From NCBI RefSeq assembly GCF_000428905.1, contig NZ_KE386817.1:109284-173283 (forward strand): a stretch of DNA of 64,000 nt. The letters run 5' to 3'. The notes beneath the pieces were generated by a model. It was given only the letters and a program-made list of their open reading frames with translations, did not search any database and was not told the origin of the DNA. The position numbers and the translations under genes were made by a program. The stretch comes from Brumicola pallidula DSM 14239 = ACAM 615 (GTDB lineage: Bacteria; Pseudomonadota; Gammaproteobacteria; Enterobacterales; Alteromonadaceae). This document shows, one piece after another, positions 1 to 10,056 of the stretch (its first letter is position 1; the number at the start of each line of letters is the position of its first letter).

Positions 1-3000
1 CAAAGATGACGGTTACTGCCATTGGGGTGCGGATCTCTGAGCCTTCGCCTAGACCAATAGCCATGGGTAGCAAGCCTAACACCGTGGTTAACGTTGTCAT
101 CAAAATTGGGCGTAATCGACTTTGTGCGGCCTGGATGATGGCTTCACTCTTTGCAACACCACTTTGACGAAGCTGGTTTATGCGATCAATCAATACAATC
201 GCGTTATTCACAACAATACCGGCCAGCATAATTAGCCCTATAAACACAACAACACTGACATTTGTGCCGGTTAGCACAAGACCATAAATCGAGCCTGCGC
301 AGGCCATCGGTACAGTAAACAAAATCAGAAATGGGTGTAGAAAAGATTCAAATTGTGAAGCCATCACGATATACACCATAAATACGGCTAATGCTAAAGC
401 AAAGTAAAGCGATTTGAAGCTGGCTTTCATTTCCTCACTTTGCCCAGCTACATTTGCTTGTAGAGTGATAGGCAGTTGAATGTTATCGATAGCTTGTTGT
501 GCATCAATTACGGCTCCACCTAGATCGCCATAGGCTAGGTTAGCTGACACTAAAACAACACGTTGTTGATTTACACGGCTAATTTCACTTGGGCCTACTG
601 ACATTACAATATCAGCAACTGCCGACAATGGAATGGCGGGCGAGGCTCCTGGGTTAACAATAATTTGTCCAATATCAGCCACTGAATCTCGCTGGCGATC
701 TTGACTACGTACCAAAATATCGACTTTCCTGTCATCAACACTGAATTTACTTGCAATTTCACCACCAACTTTAGTGGCAATTAACTTAGATACGTCCGGC
801 GCGTTCAAACCTAATTGAGCTAGTTTTGAGTGCTCAAAATTAATTTTCAATTCAGGATTGCCACTTTGTAAAGAGCTTTCAATGTCAGCAAATCGATTAT
901 TTTTGCCGAGTTCTTCTGCTAGGACATCACCATAACGTTTTAAATTAATCAAGTCATAGCCAATGATTTCAATTTCCAGTGGTGTTGAAAAACTAAACAG
1001 CGCTGGAGCGCCAAACTTACTTTGTATGCCCGCCACATTTGTCAAGTAAGCGCGCATGGCACCAATGACTTGTTGCTCTTGTTCAACACTGGCCGCATCT
1101 GACATCACCACATTGAGTTTACCCCAATGATCGCCTCCTTGTGCCGGTGAGGCGTTCATCAAACTACCTGTACCTGCTAATGAATAAGTTCGTTCAACGC
1201 CCTCTTGTTGTTGTGTAAAAATAGCTAATTGGGAAAGAAGTTCATCAGTATTTTCCAATCTTGAGCCAGTAGGTAAGGTAATTTCCACATCAAACTCGCC
1301 TTGCGACATGGGTGGTATTAATTCGATACCAAGCTTTGGAATAAACAGTATCGAGAATAACGAAACTGAAATAATCGCAGTCAACACTACGAGTCTGGCC
1401 TGCATTACCCAATCCAATAATTTGAAATAAGTGACAGACAAGGCATCATATATTTTATCAAACGCCCAAAGAGCGGGTTTAAATAGCCAGCTTAACCCGC
1501 TGCTAACGATCCTAAACAAAGACACGATAAAACCGACAGTTACAGCAGGGATAAAGTAAAAAATGGTTTTAAATATCCAGCGTAAAGGAGCCCCTAAGTA
1601 CCAGAGAAAGCGTCTGGCTTTGCCGCTTGGTTTATCTTTTTTAAAATGCGGGCCTAAATCAAGTTCATTATCTTGAGTTGCAACGGTGACATGAGATTGA
1701 TCGCGCGCTGCCAACATAGGAATAAGTGTAAGCGCAACAATCAGCGAAACTAACAAAGCGAAGGCAACAGTTAACGCTTGATCGCTAAACAATTGCCCCG
1801 CAATTCCCTCAACAAATACTAATGGAAAGAAAACCGCCATTGTGGTCAACGTAGATGCAACAATCGCCATAGAAACTTCTGACGTGCCTATTGAAGCTGC
1901 TTGCATGGCATCCACATTATTCTTTTTGTGGCGATCAATATTTTCTAATACCACAATACTGTTATCGACTAATAAACCTATCGCCAATGCAATACCGCCT
2001 AAGCTCATTATGTTTAAACTAATATCATAGCTATTCATCAAGTTAAACGTAGCGATAATGGAAACCGGAATTGAAATCGAGATGATTAGCGTGGCCCAAA
2101 TATTCTTGAGAAAGAAATACAAAATGAACATGGCTAAGATACCACCGACCACGGCAGCTGATTTCACTTCATCTATGGCACTGGAGATAAATTCGGATTG
2201 GTCATACACTTTTTGTAGCTCATAGTTTCCTGGTAAACTATTACGAATGCTTTCTAAGCGTCGAGTCACCGCATTCGCCACATCAACTGTATTTGCATCA
2301 CCTTCTTTATAAACGGCTATTTCAACGCCCTCAAAGCCATTAAAACGAGTAATTGAATCACGCTCTTTATACGAGTCAACTATTTGCGCAACGTCATTCA
2401 ACTTTATAAACTTGCCTTCTCGTGTCGCAATATAAAGGTTGCGAATATCATCTAAGCTTTCAAACTGGTTAATGGTGCGCACTAAATATTCTTGCGCACC
2501 ATCTTCAACTCGGCCACCTGATGCATTTACATTTTCATCTTTAAGTCGTTGAATGATCTCACTGATAGGGATATTAAGTTGACTGGTTCTTTGTTGATCG
2601 ATAAGCACTTGGACTTCATTTTCAAGTCCGCCGCCGATGCGCACTGAAGCAACTCCTTCAATCGACTCTAATTTGCGTTTTATTTCTTCTTCAGCATAAG
2701 TTCGAATGCGTTTGGTGGTGTCAATATCCATAGCAACCAAGCTTTTAGCTTGCATGCTAGCTTGGTCGATAACTTGGGCACTAGCTTGCTTACTAACGGC
2801 GCCTAGACCGAAACGCATAACCGGGTCAAGACTGGGATTAAAACGCAATAGTAAAGGGCGTTTTACATCTAATGGTAAAAACAAAACATCGAGCTTTTCA
2901 CGAACTTCTAAGCTGGCTAAATCCATTTCAGTGCCCCACTCAAATTCAAGCACCACGTCAGATTGCTCAGCCTTGGATGCCGACACAACTTTGCGCACGC

Positions 3001-3226
3001 CTTTTACCACACCAACCACTTCTTCAATAGGTTTAGTAACCAGTTGCTCTACCTCACCAGGCGCTGCGCCAATATAATCAGTGCGGATAGTTAGGGTAGG
3101 ATATGATAATTCAGGTAGTAAGTTTATTGATAAACGAGAGAGTGACACAAAGCCAAACAACAACACGGCCAAAGTAAACATCCACACGGTGACGGGTCGC
3201 TTCACTGCAACATCAATTAAATTCAT
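1..3226 (-). CDS. RND efflux transporter permease subunit (HAE/AcrB-like), 3' end outside window
   Basis: Inner-membrane proton-driven exporter of the RND superfamily. The frame is open from the ATG at 3226 to the window edge (about 1075 codons), and only a short C-terminal piece is missing. The N-terminus (MNLIDVAVKRPVTVWM) is the usual first RND helix. The TM4 motif GLLVDNSIVVLENI holds the proton-relay Asp at about residue 421, followed by Asn where AcrB has a second Asp. The late segment GSEIRTPMAVTVI is the last-helix region. The central loop between TM6 and TM7 (about residues 504-608) is some 70 residues longer than in AcrB and includes an extra hydrophobic stretch. The gene starts 14 nt after the adaptor gene, so the two are an operon. 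No TolC-type partner is present here, and the substrate is unknown. Confidence 0.93.
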   Translation of the reverse strand, partial: MNLIDVAVKRPVTVWMFTLAVLLFGFVSLSRLSINLLPELSYPTLTIRTDYIGAAPGEVEQLVTKPIEEVVGVVKGVRKVVSASKAEQSDVVLEFEWGTEMDLASLEVREKLDVLFLPLDVKRPLLLRFNPSLDPVMRFGLGAVSKQASAQVIDQASMQAKSLVAMDIDTTKRIRTYAEEEIKRKLESIEGVASVRIGGGLENEVQVLIDQQRTSQLNIPISEIIQRLKDENVNASGGRVEDGAQEYLVRTINQFESLDDIRNLYIATREGKFIKLNDVAQIVDSYKERDSITRFNGFEGVEIAVYKEGDANTVDVANAVTRRLESIRNSLPGNYELQKVYDQSEFISSAIDEVKSAAVVGGILAMFILYFFLKNIWATLIISISIPVSIIATFNLMNSYDISLNIMSLGGIALAIGLLVDNSIVVLENIDRHKKNNVDAMQAASIGTSEVSMAIVASTLTTMAVFFPLVFVEGIAGQLFSDQALTVAFALLVSLIVALTLIPMLAARDQSHVTVATQDNELDLGPHFKKDKPSGKARRFLWYLGAPLRWIFKTIFYFIPAVTVGFIVSLFRIVSSGLSWLFKPALWAFDKIYDALSVTYFKLLDWVMQARLVVLTAIISVSLFSILFIPKLGIELIPPMSQGEFDVEITLPTGSRLENTDELLSQLAIFTQQQEGVERTYSLAGTGSLMNASPAQGGDHWGKLNVVMSDAASVEQEQQVIGAMRAYLTNVAGIQSKFGAPALFSFSTPLEIEIIGYDLINLKRYGDVLAEELGKNNRFADIESSLQSGNPELKINFEHSKLAQLGLNAPDVSKLIATKVGGEIASKFSVDDRKVDILVRSQDRQRDSVADIGQIIVNPGASPAIPLSAVADIVMSVGPSEISRVNQQRVVLVSANLAYGDLGGAVIDAQQAIDNIQLPITLQANVAGQSEEMKASFKSLYFALALAVFMVYIVMASQFESFLHPFLILFTVPMACAGSIYGLVLTGTNVSVVVFIGLIMLAGIVVNNAIVLIDRINQLRQSGVAKSEAIIQAAQSRLRPILMTTLTTVLGLLPMAIGLGEGSEIRTPMAVTVIF

Positions 3227-3240
3227 GATGATCCCCTCAA

Positions 3241-4356
3241 TTAACCGTTAACAACATTGACAAGCGCTTTGTCTTTTAGGTTTTGATGACCGGTAATCAC
3301 CACCGTTTCATTACCCGATAGCCCTTCAACTACCTCTACAAAATCACCTTCTTGGTAGCCTGTTTTTATAGCTACCTTGTTAGCTATCCCGGTATTATCA
3401 ACAACGAATACGTTAATTGTGTCGTCCAGGGCAAGCATGGCCTTTTTTGGTAATAAGGTCGCATTATCGCGAGTGTTATAATTTAAACTAACCTGAGTAA
3501 ACATACCTGCCATCAGCTTTTTATCTTTGTTTGGTACGCGTAATGTGACTTTAAATGTCCCTGTTTTAGAATCAATCACGGGGCTAATTCTTTCCACAAG
3601 TGCGTTAATTTTCTTGTCATTCAAGGCCGTGATGATTAAGCTCGCTTTCTGATCTTTATGTACTTTAGAAAGTTCTTTCTCAGGTAAATATACAATTCCG
3701 TACAACTCTTTCTGCTGGACAATATGAAACATTCTCTCACGTTGGAAAGATTCTGTGAGGTTACCTACTTTTGCATTTCGCTCTGCAATATACCCACTGA
3801 TAGGCGCCACGATAGTCGCTTCTTTCAAATCTAACTGCGCTAACGCAAGCGTTGCTTTTGCTGATTCATATTGTGCAGTGATTTTGTCGTAAATGTCATC
3901 ACTGACTAATTTCTGATGATACACTTTATTGATTTTCGCTAGCTCTTTCTCAATCCCGGTCATATCTGCTTGAGCGCGTCTAAGGTTGAGCTCATATCTT
4001 TGTGGCTCTAACTTCGCAAGAATTTGGCCTTTTTCCACATAATCACCCTCTTCGACCATTATGTGCTCAATGATGCCGGATGCTCTGCCGACTACAAATG
4101 CCTCTTCCTTCGCTTCTAACACCGCAGTCGTTGTGTAATTTGAGGAAATACTGCCTTTTTGAACTAGACTAACTTCAACCGGAATGGGAATAACTTTCTG
4201 TGCTTCTTCCTCAGCAATTTCACTCTCAGTTTTAGTTGCCTCCGCTCTGCCACATCCATTCAACCAAACGACGCTACTGAGGAGAGCAACGAGTGCTGCC
4301 ATTTTAAATTTATTGTTCATTGAGCCAGCTACATTTAAAGACGTTGGGGCATTCAT
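3241..4356 (-). CDS. RND periplasmic adaptor subunit (membrane fusion lipoprotein)
   Basis: Periplasmic adaptor that links the downstream RND pump to an outer-membrane channel. The 371-residue protein has a hydrophobic segment at about residues 17-33 ending in a lipobox-like LNGC, so it is probably a lipoprotein. A biotinyl-lipoyl-like part follows (VGRASGIIEHIMVEEGDYVEKGQILAKLE), then an alpha-hairpin with QAD and LDLKEATIVAPISGYI, and then beta-barrel and membrane-proximal domains. The ATG at 4356 has an AAGGAA ribosome site 7 nt upstream. The internal Met13 has none, so the longer start is preferred even though 12 residues precede the signal core. It is the first gene of the two-gene efflux operon. 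Confidence 0.92.
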   Translation of the reverse strand: MNAPTSLNVAGSMNNKFKMAALVALLSSVVWLNGCGRAEATKTESEIAEEEAQKVIPIPVEVSLVQKGSISSNYTTTAVLEAKEEAFVVGRASGIIEHIMVEEGDYVEKGQILAKLEPQRYELNLRRAQADMTGIEKELAKINKVYHQKLVSDDIYDKITAQYESAKATLALAQLDLKEATIVAPISGYIAERNAKVGNLTESFQRERMFHIVQQKELYGIVYLPEKELSKVHKDQKASLIITALNDKKINALVERISPVIDSKTGTFKVTLRVPNKDKKLMAGMFTQVSLNYNTRDNATLLPKKAMLALDDTINVFVVDNTGIANKVAIKTGYQEGDFVEVVEGLSGNETVVITGHQNLKDKALVNVVNG

Positions 4357-4570
4357 AGTGAGTTCCTTGATTGAACTTATTGTTTTAATTCATCTACGCC
4401 AAAGTTTGCATCGAATGTGCCAGTTAATGAAAAACGAGTAAAAACAATCGCTTAATAATTTAACCACGATGTAATTTAGTATTCTCGCCATTACAGTTGG
4501 CGAATTAAACTAATTCTTGGTTGAATTATTACAGCCTGTGAATTGTGTGTACGGATAACGGGGGGATTTT

Positions 4571-5128
4571 TTATAACAGCTTAATCAGTCGCGCAGGTAC
4601 ACCTGCAACAAGGGTATTAGCAGCAACTGATTTATTCACTACAGCACCGGCAGCAATAACAGCATTGTCACCAATAGTCACGCCTGGCAGGATTTTTGCG
4701 CCCATACCAATCCAAACACTGTTTCCTATGGTGATCGCATGCGCAGTTTCAATGCCTTTATTACGCTTTTCAGCCTCTAAGGGATGTGTTGCAGTAGATA
4801 TCAAAACGCCAGGCGCTAGCATAACATCATCGCCAATTGTCACCGGCGCTCCATCCAATATAACGCAGCCATGATTAGCATAAAACTGCTTACCTAAATA
4901 AATATTGTAACCATAGTCACAATAAAACTGCGGCTCAATCCAAAATGATTGAGTACGACCAAAAAGTTCCTTTAATACCTTCATACCTTGTTTAAACTGA
5001 TTGGGAGGCAGTTGATTAAAGTGATGACATATTGTCTTGGCGTTCATTCGGTCTGCTTGCAACTGCTTGTTGCTAGGAAAATACGCTTCTGCTGCTAGCA
5101 TTTTTTGCTTTTCGGTCTTTTCAGTCAT
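4571..5128 (-). CDS. Sugar O-acetyltransferase (maltose/galactoside acetyltransferase family)
   Basis: Acetyl-CoA-dependent O-acetyltransferase of the Maa/LacA/NodL family, 185 residues, the normal family length. The N-terminal maltose-acetyltransferase helical part (MLAAEAYFPSNKQLQADR...) is followed by a left-handed beta-helix of hexapeptide repeats (GDDVMLAPGV, IGNSVWIGMGAKILPGVTIGDNAVIAAGAVV). The catalytic His lies in the conserved ISTATHPLEAEKR segment at about residue 114. The acceptor sugar cannot be read from sequence. It stands alone between the efflux operon and the LemA pair. Confidence 0.9.
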   Translation of the reverse strand: MTEKTEKQKMLAAEAYFPSNKQLQADRMNAKTICHHFNQLPPNQFKQGMKVLKELFGRTQSFWIEPQFYCDYGYNIYLGKQFYANHGCVILDGAPVTIGDDVMLAPGVLISTATHPLEAEKRNKGIETAHAITIGNSVWIGMGAKILPGVTIGDNAVIAAGAVVNKSVAANTLVAGVPARLIKLL

Positions 5129-5232
5129 TAACTTTATTCTTCACTTTACTTAGGACCTTAAACAAGTGATTGCAGATAGCAGCTAAACCGTGGTCTGCGC
5201 ATCAATCATAGTAAACTTATTTGACGTTATTA

Positions 5233-5793
5233 TTAAAAATTAGGCTTATAGTCATACGATTCAACCGTGCCCGATTGATGAAAATTATCTAACTTTTCTT
5301 TTTTGGTAAACAAACTGTTGACTACATTATACGGCACCATTTCGATGGAGTTATTAAAGTGTTCAACACTGCGGTTATAAATCGTAATAGCCGCCGCGAC
5401 ATTTTCGTTTTTATCGCTAATTTCATCCATTAGTTCTTGTACGATCTTAGTAGAACCTAATTCAGGATAGTTTTCAGCTGTCGCCCTAAAAGCAGAAAAT
5501 ACAGCATTTGATTTTGTCTCAACGTTAGCCAATGCTTTTACATCAATTTCATCTTTGTCCAATACAGAAATAGATTCTCTAAGCGCAGTTACCTTATGAA
5601 TAAAGTCACTTTCGAACTGCGTAAAGTTATCGGTTAACTCGGTTAATTGTGGGATCACGTCTTGCTTTAGTTTTTCATAAGTGATCACGTCAGACCAAGC
5701 ACGTTTAGCCCTATTTAAATTGCCGACAATTTGGTTGTATACGATTATAATACCAATGATGATGACAACGGCGACAATGAGAGAAGTAAGCAT
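5233..5793 (-). CDS. LemA family membrane protein
   Basis: Small membrane-anchored protein of the LemA family, 186 residues. A single N-terminal membrane helix (about residues 2-20) is followed by YNQIVGNLNRAKRAWSDV, the typical start of the LemA helical bundle, and a long helical cytoplasmic or periplasmic part. The molecular role of LemA proteins is not settled. The gene starts 8 nt after the stop of the 325-residue membrane protein and shares its strand, so the two are co-transcribed. That pairing is common for LemA genes. Confidence 0.9.
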   Translation of the reverse strand: MLTSLIVAVVIIIGIIIVYNQIVGNLNRAKRAWSDVITYEKLKQDVIPQLTELTDNFTQFESDFIHKVTALRESISVLDKDEIDVKALANVETKSNAVFSAFRATAENYPELGSTKIVQELMDEISDKNENVAAAITIYNRSVEHFNNSIEMVPYNVVNSLFTKKEKLDNFHQSGTVESYDYKPNF

Positions 5794-5801
5794 ATAAAGT
5801 C

Positions 5802-6779
5802 CTATTTATTTTGGTTAATAAAGTGGAGCAAATTTTTAGCATTTTCCAACATTGGAATTTGCATTGGATGCTGTAATTGTTTTACAAAATCAGCCTGTTT
5901 GCGTAACGATGGTTTTTTCACTTGGCTTGGAAAAATGCTTTTCGGTAGCTCAAAGCAAGCAACAGATTGAGCGTTAACATCCATTGACTTAATAAAGTTA
6001 AAATTATCGGCGAAGGCTAAGACAACTTTAGGATTAAAAAATTTAGCCGCTTGAATTTCTGTTGCACATCTGACCTTGAACAACTTATTAAAGGTGCGGC
6101 TAGCTGAATCCCATTTCTCGGAGAAACGCTTCGCATTTAATGAAATATAGTTAAAGTGAGTGAATTGCACCAGCATGCCATACTTATAGATTGTACTTTT
6201 TGACTGAGAGGCTCTTGAGTTTCCGTTATTGTCGGTTGTGTAGTGTGTGGTGACATTAACGTATTTAAACTCAAATAGGGTAAATGGCGTCGAATCAACT
6301 CCACCTAAATAGCGTTTGGTAATTTTCTGGCCCTCATCACCACAATTAAAGAGTGGAAATATGGATTTTAATTCATGCCAATAGGCTTTGCCATCAAAGC
6401 TATAATCTCTTTCAATACCGGCATTAATAGCAACGGCTCGCACATATAACTGATCGCCGATACTCTTGATTGACGCGGATCGCAGCCAAATATTTACAAT
6501 ACAAGCAATTCCTATTACAAAACCACCAATACGCATCCAATTACGCTGTTCATAAGACAAATCCATTTGCGCCCAAAAAGACAGCAGTAATGCAAGACCT
6601 GCAAGCACAAACCCGACGATTGCCAGACTATGATTAAACTTATAAGCACTACGCTGAGAAAATCGCAAAATATGCTGCGCGACCTTGTCAATATCATCTT
6701 TTGATTTAGCCATTATTGCATGAGCTTTGAGCTCACCTAAATGCGCTTTTAACATTTTGTTTCTTGAATTCTGTTGCAT
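5802..6779 (-). CDS. Two-helix membrane protein upstream of lemA, resembling DUF3137
   Basis: A 325-residue protein of unknown function. A soluble N-terminal stretch of about 50 residues is followed by two adjacent membrane helices (about residues 53-70 and 82-99) and a large soluble domain. That domain contains LFEFKYVNVTTHYTT and YGMLVQFTHFNYISLNAKRF, which look like the DUF3137 domain often encoded beside LemA. The family assignment rests on remembered pattern and context, not on a search. It is the first gene of a two-gene operon with lemA. I cannot propose a reaction. Confidence 0.7.
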   Translation of the reverse strand: MQQNSRNKMLKAHLGELKAHAIMAKSKDDIDKVAQHILRFSQRSAYKFNHSLAIVGFVLAGLALLLSFWAQMDLSYEQRNWMRIGGFVIGIACIVNIWLRSASIKSIGDQLYVRAVAINAGIERDYSFDGKAYWHELKSIFPLFNCGDEGQKITKRYLGGVDSTPFTLFEFKYVNVTTHYTTDNNGNSRASQSKSTIYKYGMLVQFTHFNYISLNAKRFSEKWDSASRTFNKLFKVRCATEIQAAKFFNPKVVLAFADNFNFIKSMDVNAQSVACFELPKSIFPSQVKKPSLRKQADFVKQLQHPMQIPMLENAKNLLHFINQNK

Positions 6780-6987
6780 CAGTTATCTCAGCAAATAAAT
6801 CATGTGTTACAGCAGTTTGCTGCTTTTAAATACTTCTGTTGGAAACAACAAAGCGCCTCACGCGACTATATCACACCAATCCTATTTGCGATTTGATTTA
6901 CGCACGTGAAAATAAGGTGCATGAATAGAGATGAAAAACTAAATCACGAATTTGTATTTGACCGATTAACTCAGATGCAACAAACTC

Positions 6988-7016
6988 TTGTTAAAGTTTT
7001 GTTAATAAATTATATT
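6988..7016 (+). promoter_or_regulatory. Candidate sigma-70 promoter for the YIP1 gene
   Basis: TTGTTA at 6988-6993 and TATATT at 7011-7016 are separated by 17 nt and lie about 160 nt upstream of the GTG start at 7177. The rest of the 6780-7176 gap shows no gene, repeat or clear hairpin. Confidence 0.5.
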
Positions 7017-7176
7017 ACATGTCACTTTTTAACAACACTCTATTAAATAGCAATATGCCATTATGGCAATCACTAGAGTGATTTATAAATAAGTTGGGGA
7101 AATGCTAATATCGGTGAGCAGCATTACCAACGTCATTATTACTATTTACAACAGTTGTGTTGTAGCAGGAGTCACA

Positions 7177-7782
7177 GTGATTTTAAACCATTTATGGGGT
7201 ATTTATACTAACCCGAAGGAAGAATGGCAGACTATTGATGAACGCCATGAATCCTACTTTTACGCTTTAAGCCACATTATGTTAATTGCGCTTATTCCCG
7301 CTGGTATGGCTTATTACGCCTCTACTTATTTAGGATGGGACATTGGTGCTGGAGGCACCGCTAACACGATTAAGCTAACCCAAGAAAGCGCAATGCTAAT
7401 GGCAATTGCGATGTATTTTGGTTTAATTATTGGTGTTGTCGCGCTAGCTGTAATAATCAACGAGTTAGCCAAATCATTTGACTCATCTCCAACGTACACA
7501 CAATCACTAGAACTTGCTGCATACACGGCAACGCCACTATTTATGACCGGGTTTAGCGCATTCTATCCAGAGTTATGGTTTATTATGTGTATAGGACTTG
7601 TTGGCCTCTCCTACTCCGTTTACCTCTTATACTCTGGGGTACCTATCATGCTGCACATTCCTGAGGAAAAGGGCTTTATTTACAGTAGCTCAGTGGTAAC
7701 TTGTGGCTTGGTATTATTGATTATACTGATGGCTTCTTCAGTTATTCTGTGGAGTGTGGGTGTTGGACCACAATATATGTAA
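7177..7782 (+). CDS. YIP1 family multi-pass inner-membrane protein
   Basis: About 201 residues with five hydrophobic segments. It begins (M)ILNHLWGIYTNPKEEWQTIDER, the typical opening of bacterial YIP1-domain proteins, whose function is unknown. An open frame reaches back to an ATG at 7102. The GTG at 7177 is preferred because AGGAG sits at 7167-7171, five bases before it, and because the family homology begins there. It is monocistronic, with a hairpin terminator downstream shared with the convergent purF gene. Confidence 0.85.
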   Translation: MILNHLWGIYTNPKEEWQTIDERHESYFYALSHIMLIALIPAGMAYYASTYLGWDIGAGGTANTIKLTQESAMLMAIAMYFGLIIGVVALAVIINELAKSFDSSPTYTQSLELAAYTATPLFMTGFSAFYPELWFIMCIGLVGLSYSVYLLYSGVPIMLHIPEEKGFIYSSSVVTCGLVLLIILMASSVILWSVGVGPQYM

Positions 7783-7802
7783 ATAGAGAAATATGAAGAC
7801 AT

Positions 7803-7831
7803 AAAAAAGCCCGCTAACTGCGGACTTTTTT
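7803..7831. terminator. Intrinsic terminator between the YIP1 gene and purF
   Basis: A GC-rich stem (AGCCCGC / GCGGACT, loop TAACT, one mismatch) is followed by six T on the plus strand and preceded by six A, so it can work in both directions. It sits between two converging genes. Confidence 0.8.
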
Positions 7832-7879
7832 GTTTTAATAAGCAAACTTAAGTGACCTCGGGGTCAACTCGCTTAGTTG

Positions 7880-9397
7880 CTAATTGGTGCCTATATTATG
7901 CATTTCAAGGTTACTCAACTCTTCTTGAATAACGGGAGACTTGGCTTTTTCACTTCTTGATTTATCAATACTCTCGAGGTACTCCTGATTCACATCACCG
8001 GTAATATAATTACCATCAAATACAGATGTTTCAAATTGAGTCAGTGCATTGTTTTCTTCTCTAACTGCATCTACTAGGTCAGCAATATCTTGAAAGATCA
8101 AACCGTCAGCCTTAATACATTCACAAATTTGCTCAATTTCGCGACCGTATGCAATAAGTTCGTTAGCAGAAGGCATATCGATACCATAAACATTGGGAAA
8201 CCGAATTTCAGGTGCTGCAGAGGCAAAATACACTTTATTGGCACCGGATTCGCGAGCCATTTCTATAATTTGTTCAGACGTTGTGCCGCGCACAATAGAG
8301 TCATCAACCAATAATACATTTTTACCTTTAAATTCAGACGGAATGGCATTTAGCTTACGACGTACTGATTTTCTGCGTTGTATTTGGCCCGGCATAATAA
8401 AAGTTCGGCCAATATAGCGATTTTTTACGAAACCTTGGCGATAAGGCTTATTTAAGGTATTCGCAATTTGTAACGCCACATCCATCGACGTTTCAGGAAT
8501 TGGGATCACCACATCAATATCATAATCAGCCCATTCTCTGGCTATCTTCTCACCTAATTTACGTCCCATATTTACCCGGGATGCGTAAACACTAATGCCG
8601 TCAATAAAGGAATCGGGGCGTGCAAAGTAAACGAACTCAAAGATACAAGGATTGCAACTAGGATTTTTTGCGCATTGCTTCGTAAATAACTCACCATTTT
8701 GATTAACGTAAACCGCTTCTCCTGGTGCAACATCTCTAACAAAATTAAAGCCCACAGAGTCTAAAGCAACACTTTCAGAAGCAACCATATATTCATCTCC
8801 ATGTTCTGATTGACGTTTGCCAAGCACAAGCGGACGAATTCCAAAGGGGTCTCTAAATGCGACCATGCCGTTACCGATAATGGCAGCAACAACCGCATAC
8901 GCACCTCTAATCTTGCTATGTACTGTTTCTACCGCAGAAAATATTTCTTCTGGTTTTACTTCAAACCCAGCCGCATTTTGTAAAGCATGAGCAAATATAT
9001 TGAGCAATAGTTCTGAATCTGAAGTTGTATTGATATGGCGTCGCGCAATACTAAAGACCTCAGCTTGGAGTTCATGTGCATTGGTTAAGTTACCGTTGTG
9101 TGCAAATGCAATACCAAATGGAGAGTTCACATAAAAGGGCTGCGCTTCAGCTGAACTTGAAGAACCCGCGGTAGGGTAGCGACAGTGTCCGATGCCAACA
9201 TTCCCAGTAAGACGCTTCATATGGCGAGTACGAAATACATCCCTTACCAGGCCGTTCTCTTTGCGTAAATGAAACATCCCATTATCAATTGTCATGATGC
9301 CAGCCGCATCTTGACCACGATGTTGCAACACAGTTAACGCATCATAGATGTCTTGATTGACAGGACCTTTACTAACAATACCAACGATACCACACAT
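7880..9397 (-). CDS. purF: Amidophosphoribosyltransferase
   Basis: First committed step of purine synthesis: PRPP and glutamine give 5-phosphoribosylamine. The 505-residue protein starts MCGIVGIV, so Cys2 becomes the N-terminal nucleophile of the class II glutaminase domain. The phosphoribosyltransferase half carries the PRPP loop [14 protein letters not shown]. Length and motifs match the E. coli type. It lies 11 nt after cvpA, the same order as in E. coli, at the end of the accD-folC-dedD-cvpA-purF run. I found no clear PurR operator upstream of cvpA. Confidence 0.98.
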   Translation of the reverse strand: MCGIVGIVSKGPVNQDIYDALTVLQHRGQDAAGIMTIDNGMFHLRKENGLVRDVFRTRHMKRLTGNVGIGHCRYPTAGSSSSAEAQPFYVNSPFGIAFAHNGNLTNAHELQAEVFSIARRHINTTSDSELLLNIFAHALQNAAGFEVKPEEIFSAVETVHSKIRGAYAVVAAIIGNGMVAFRDPFGIRPLVLGKRQSEHGDEYMVASESVALDSVGFNFVRDVAPGEAVYVNQNGELFTKQCAKNPSCNPCIFEFVYFARPDSFIDGISVYASRVNMGRKLGEKIAREWADYDIDVVIPIPETSMDVALQIANTLNKPYRQGFVKNRYIGRTFIMPGQIQRRKSVRRKLNAIPSEFKGKNVLLVDDSIVRGTTSEQIIEMARESGANKVYFASAAPEIRFPNVYGIDMPSANELIAYGREIEQICECIKADGLIFQDIADLVDAVREENNALTQFETSVFDGNYITGDVNQEYLESIDKSRSEKAKSPVIQEELSNLEMHNIGTN

Positions 9398-9408
9398 ATA
9401 GAAACCTT

Positions 9409-9900
9409 CTATTCGATAGGAGAAAGGAAGCTTGAGCTTCCTTTAACGTATTCAAAAAACCACTCAATAATGACTGAAAACTCAGGCACCAATATAGATT
9501 GTAACCACCATTTGCTATCCGCAAATGGGGTAAAAGTGTCCATAAAGAAAAGCAATGCACTGACAATAAGTAAGCCTCGTAATGCGCCAAAAACTGCGCC
9601 TAGAGCTCTATCGGTGCCACTTAATCCGGTGGCTTTGACTAACTGAGAAAAAACATAATTTACGAGAGCACCGACAATCAATGTCGAAATAAATAAGATA
9701 GCAATAGCCACACCGTTTCTGAATAGTTCATCTGAGATACGGCTTAGAAATTTTGCCACTTGAGGATATAATTGACTAGAGATGATAAACGCAGAAAACC
9801 ACACAACGAGTGAAATGGCTTCTTTCACAAAGCCACGAATGAGGCTGATGACTGCCGATAAGGCAATGACGCCTAAAATGGTAAAATCAAACCAGTTCAT
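9409..9900 (-). CDS. cvpA: CvpA family membrane protein (colicin V production protein)
   Basis: Inner-membrane protein of 163 residues with four hydrophobic helices, starting [23 protein letters not shown], the conserved CvpA opening. In E. coli it is needed for colicin V production and affects envelope stress tolerance; its biochemical role is unclear. It sits directly before purF with an 11 nt gap and is probably co-transcribed with it. Confidence 0.95.
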   Translation of the reverse strand: MNWFDFTILGVIALSAVISLIRGFVKEAISLVVWFSAFIISSQLYPQVAKFLSRISDELFRNGVAIAILFISTLIVGALVNYVFSQLVKATGLSGTDRALGAVFGALRGLLIVSALLFFMDTFTPFADSKWWLQSILVPEFSVIIEWFFEYVKGSSSFLSPIE

Positions 9901-10056
9901 ATTGAGAAGTGCATCGTAGGTTGAAATTCAGTCATAAACCTGTTCTAAATGTTGTTACTGCCAACATTAAAGTGTGCTTTCTAGTATGCGGCGCATTCTA
10001 TCAGAAGGTGCCATTCAGTCCAATGATAAAATAGACAAATATCGGCGTTTGTTAAC

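Noticed and set aside
2706..3077. 123-aa open frame on the plus strand
   Set aside because: It lies inside the RND gene on the opposite strand, has Ser/Thr-rich shadow composition and no ribosome site or family signature.
9901..10056. PurR operator for cvpA-purF
   Set aside because: No match close to the PurR palindrome was seen in the gap.
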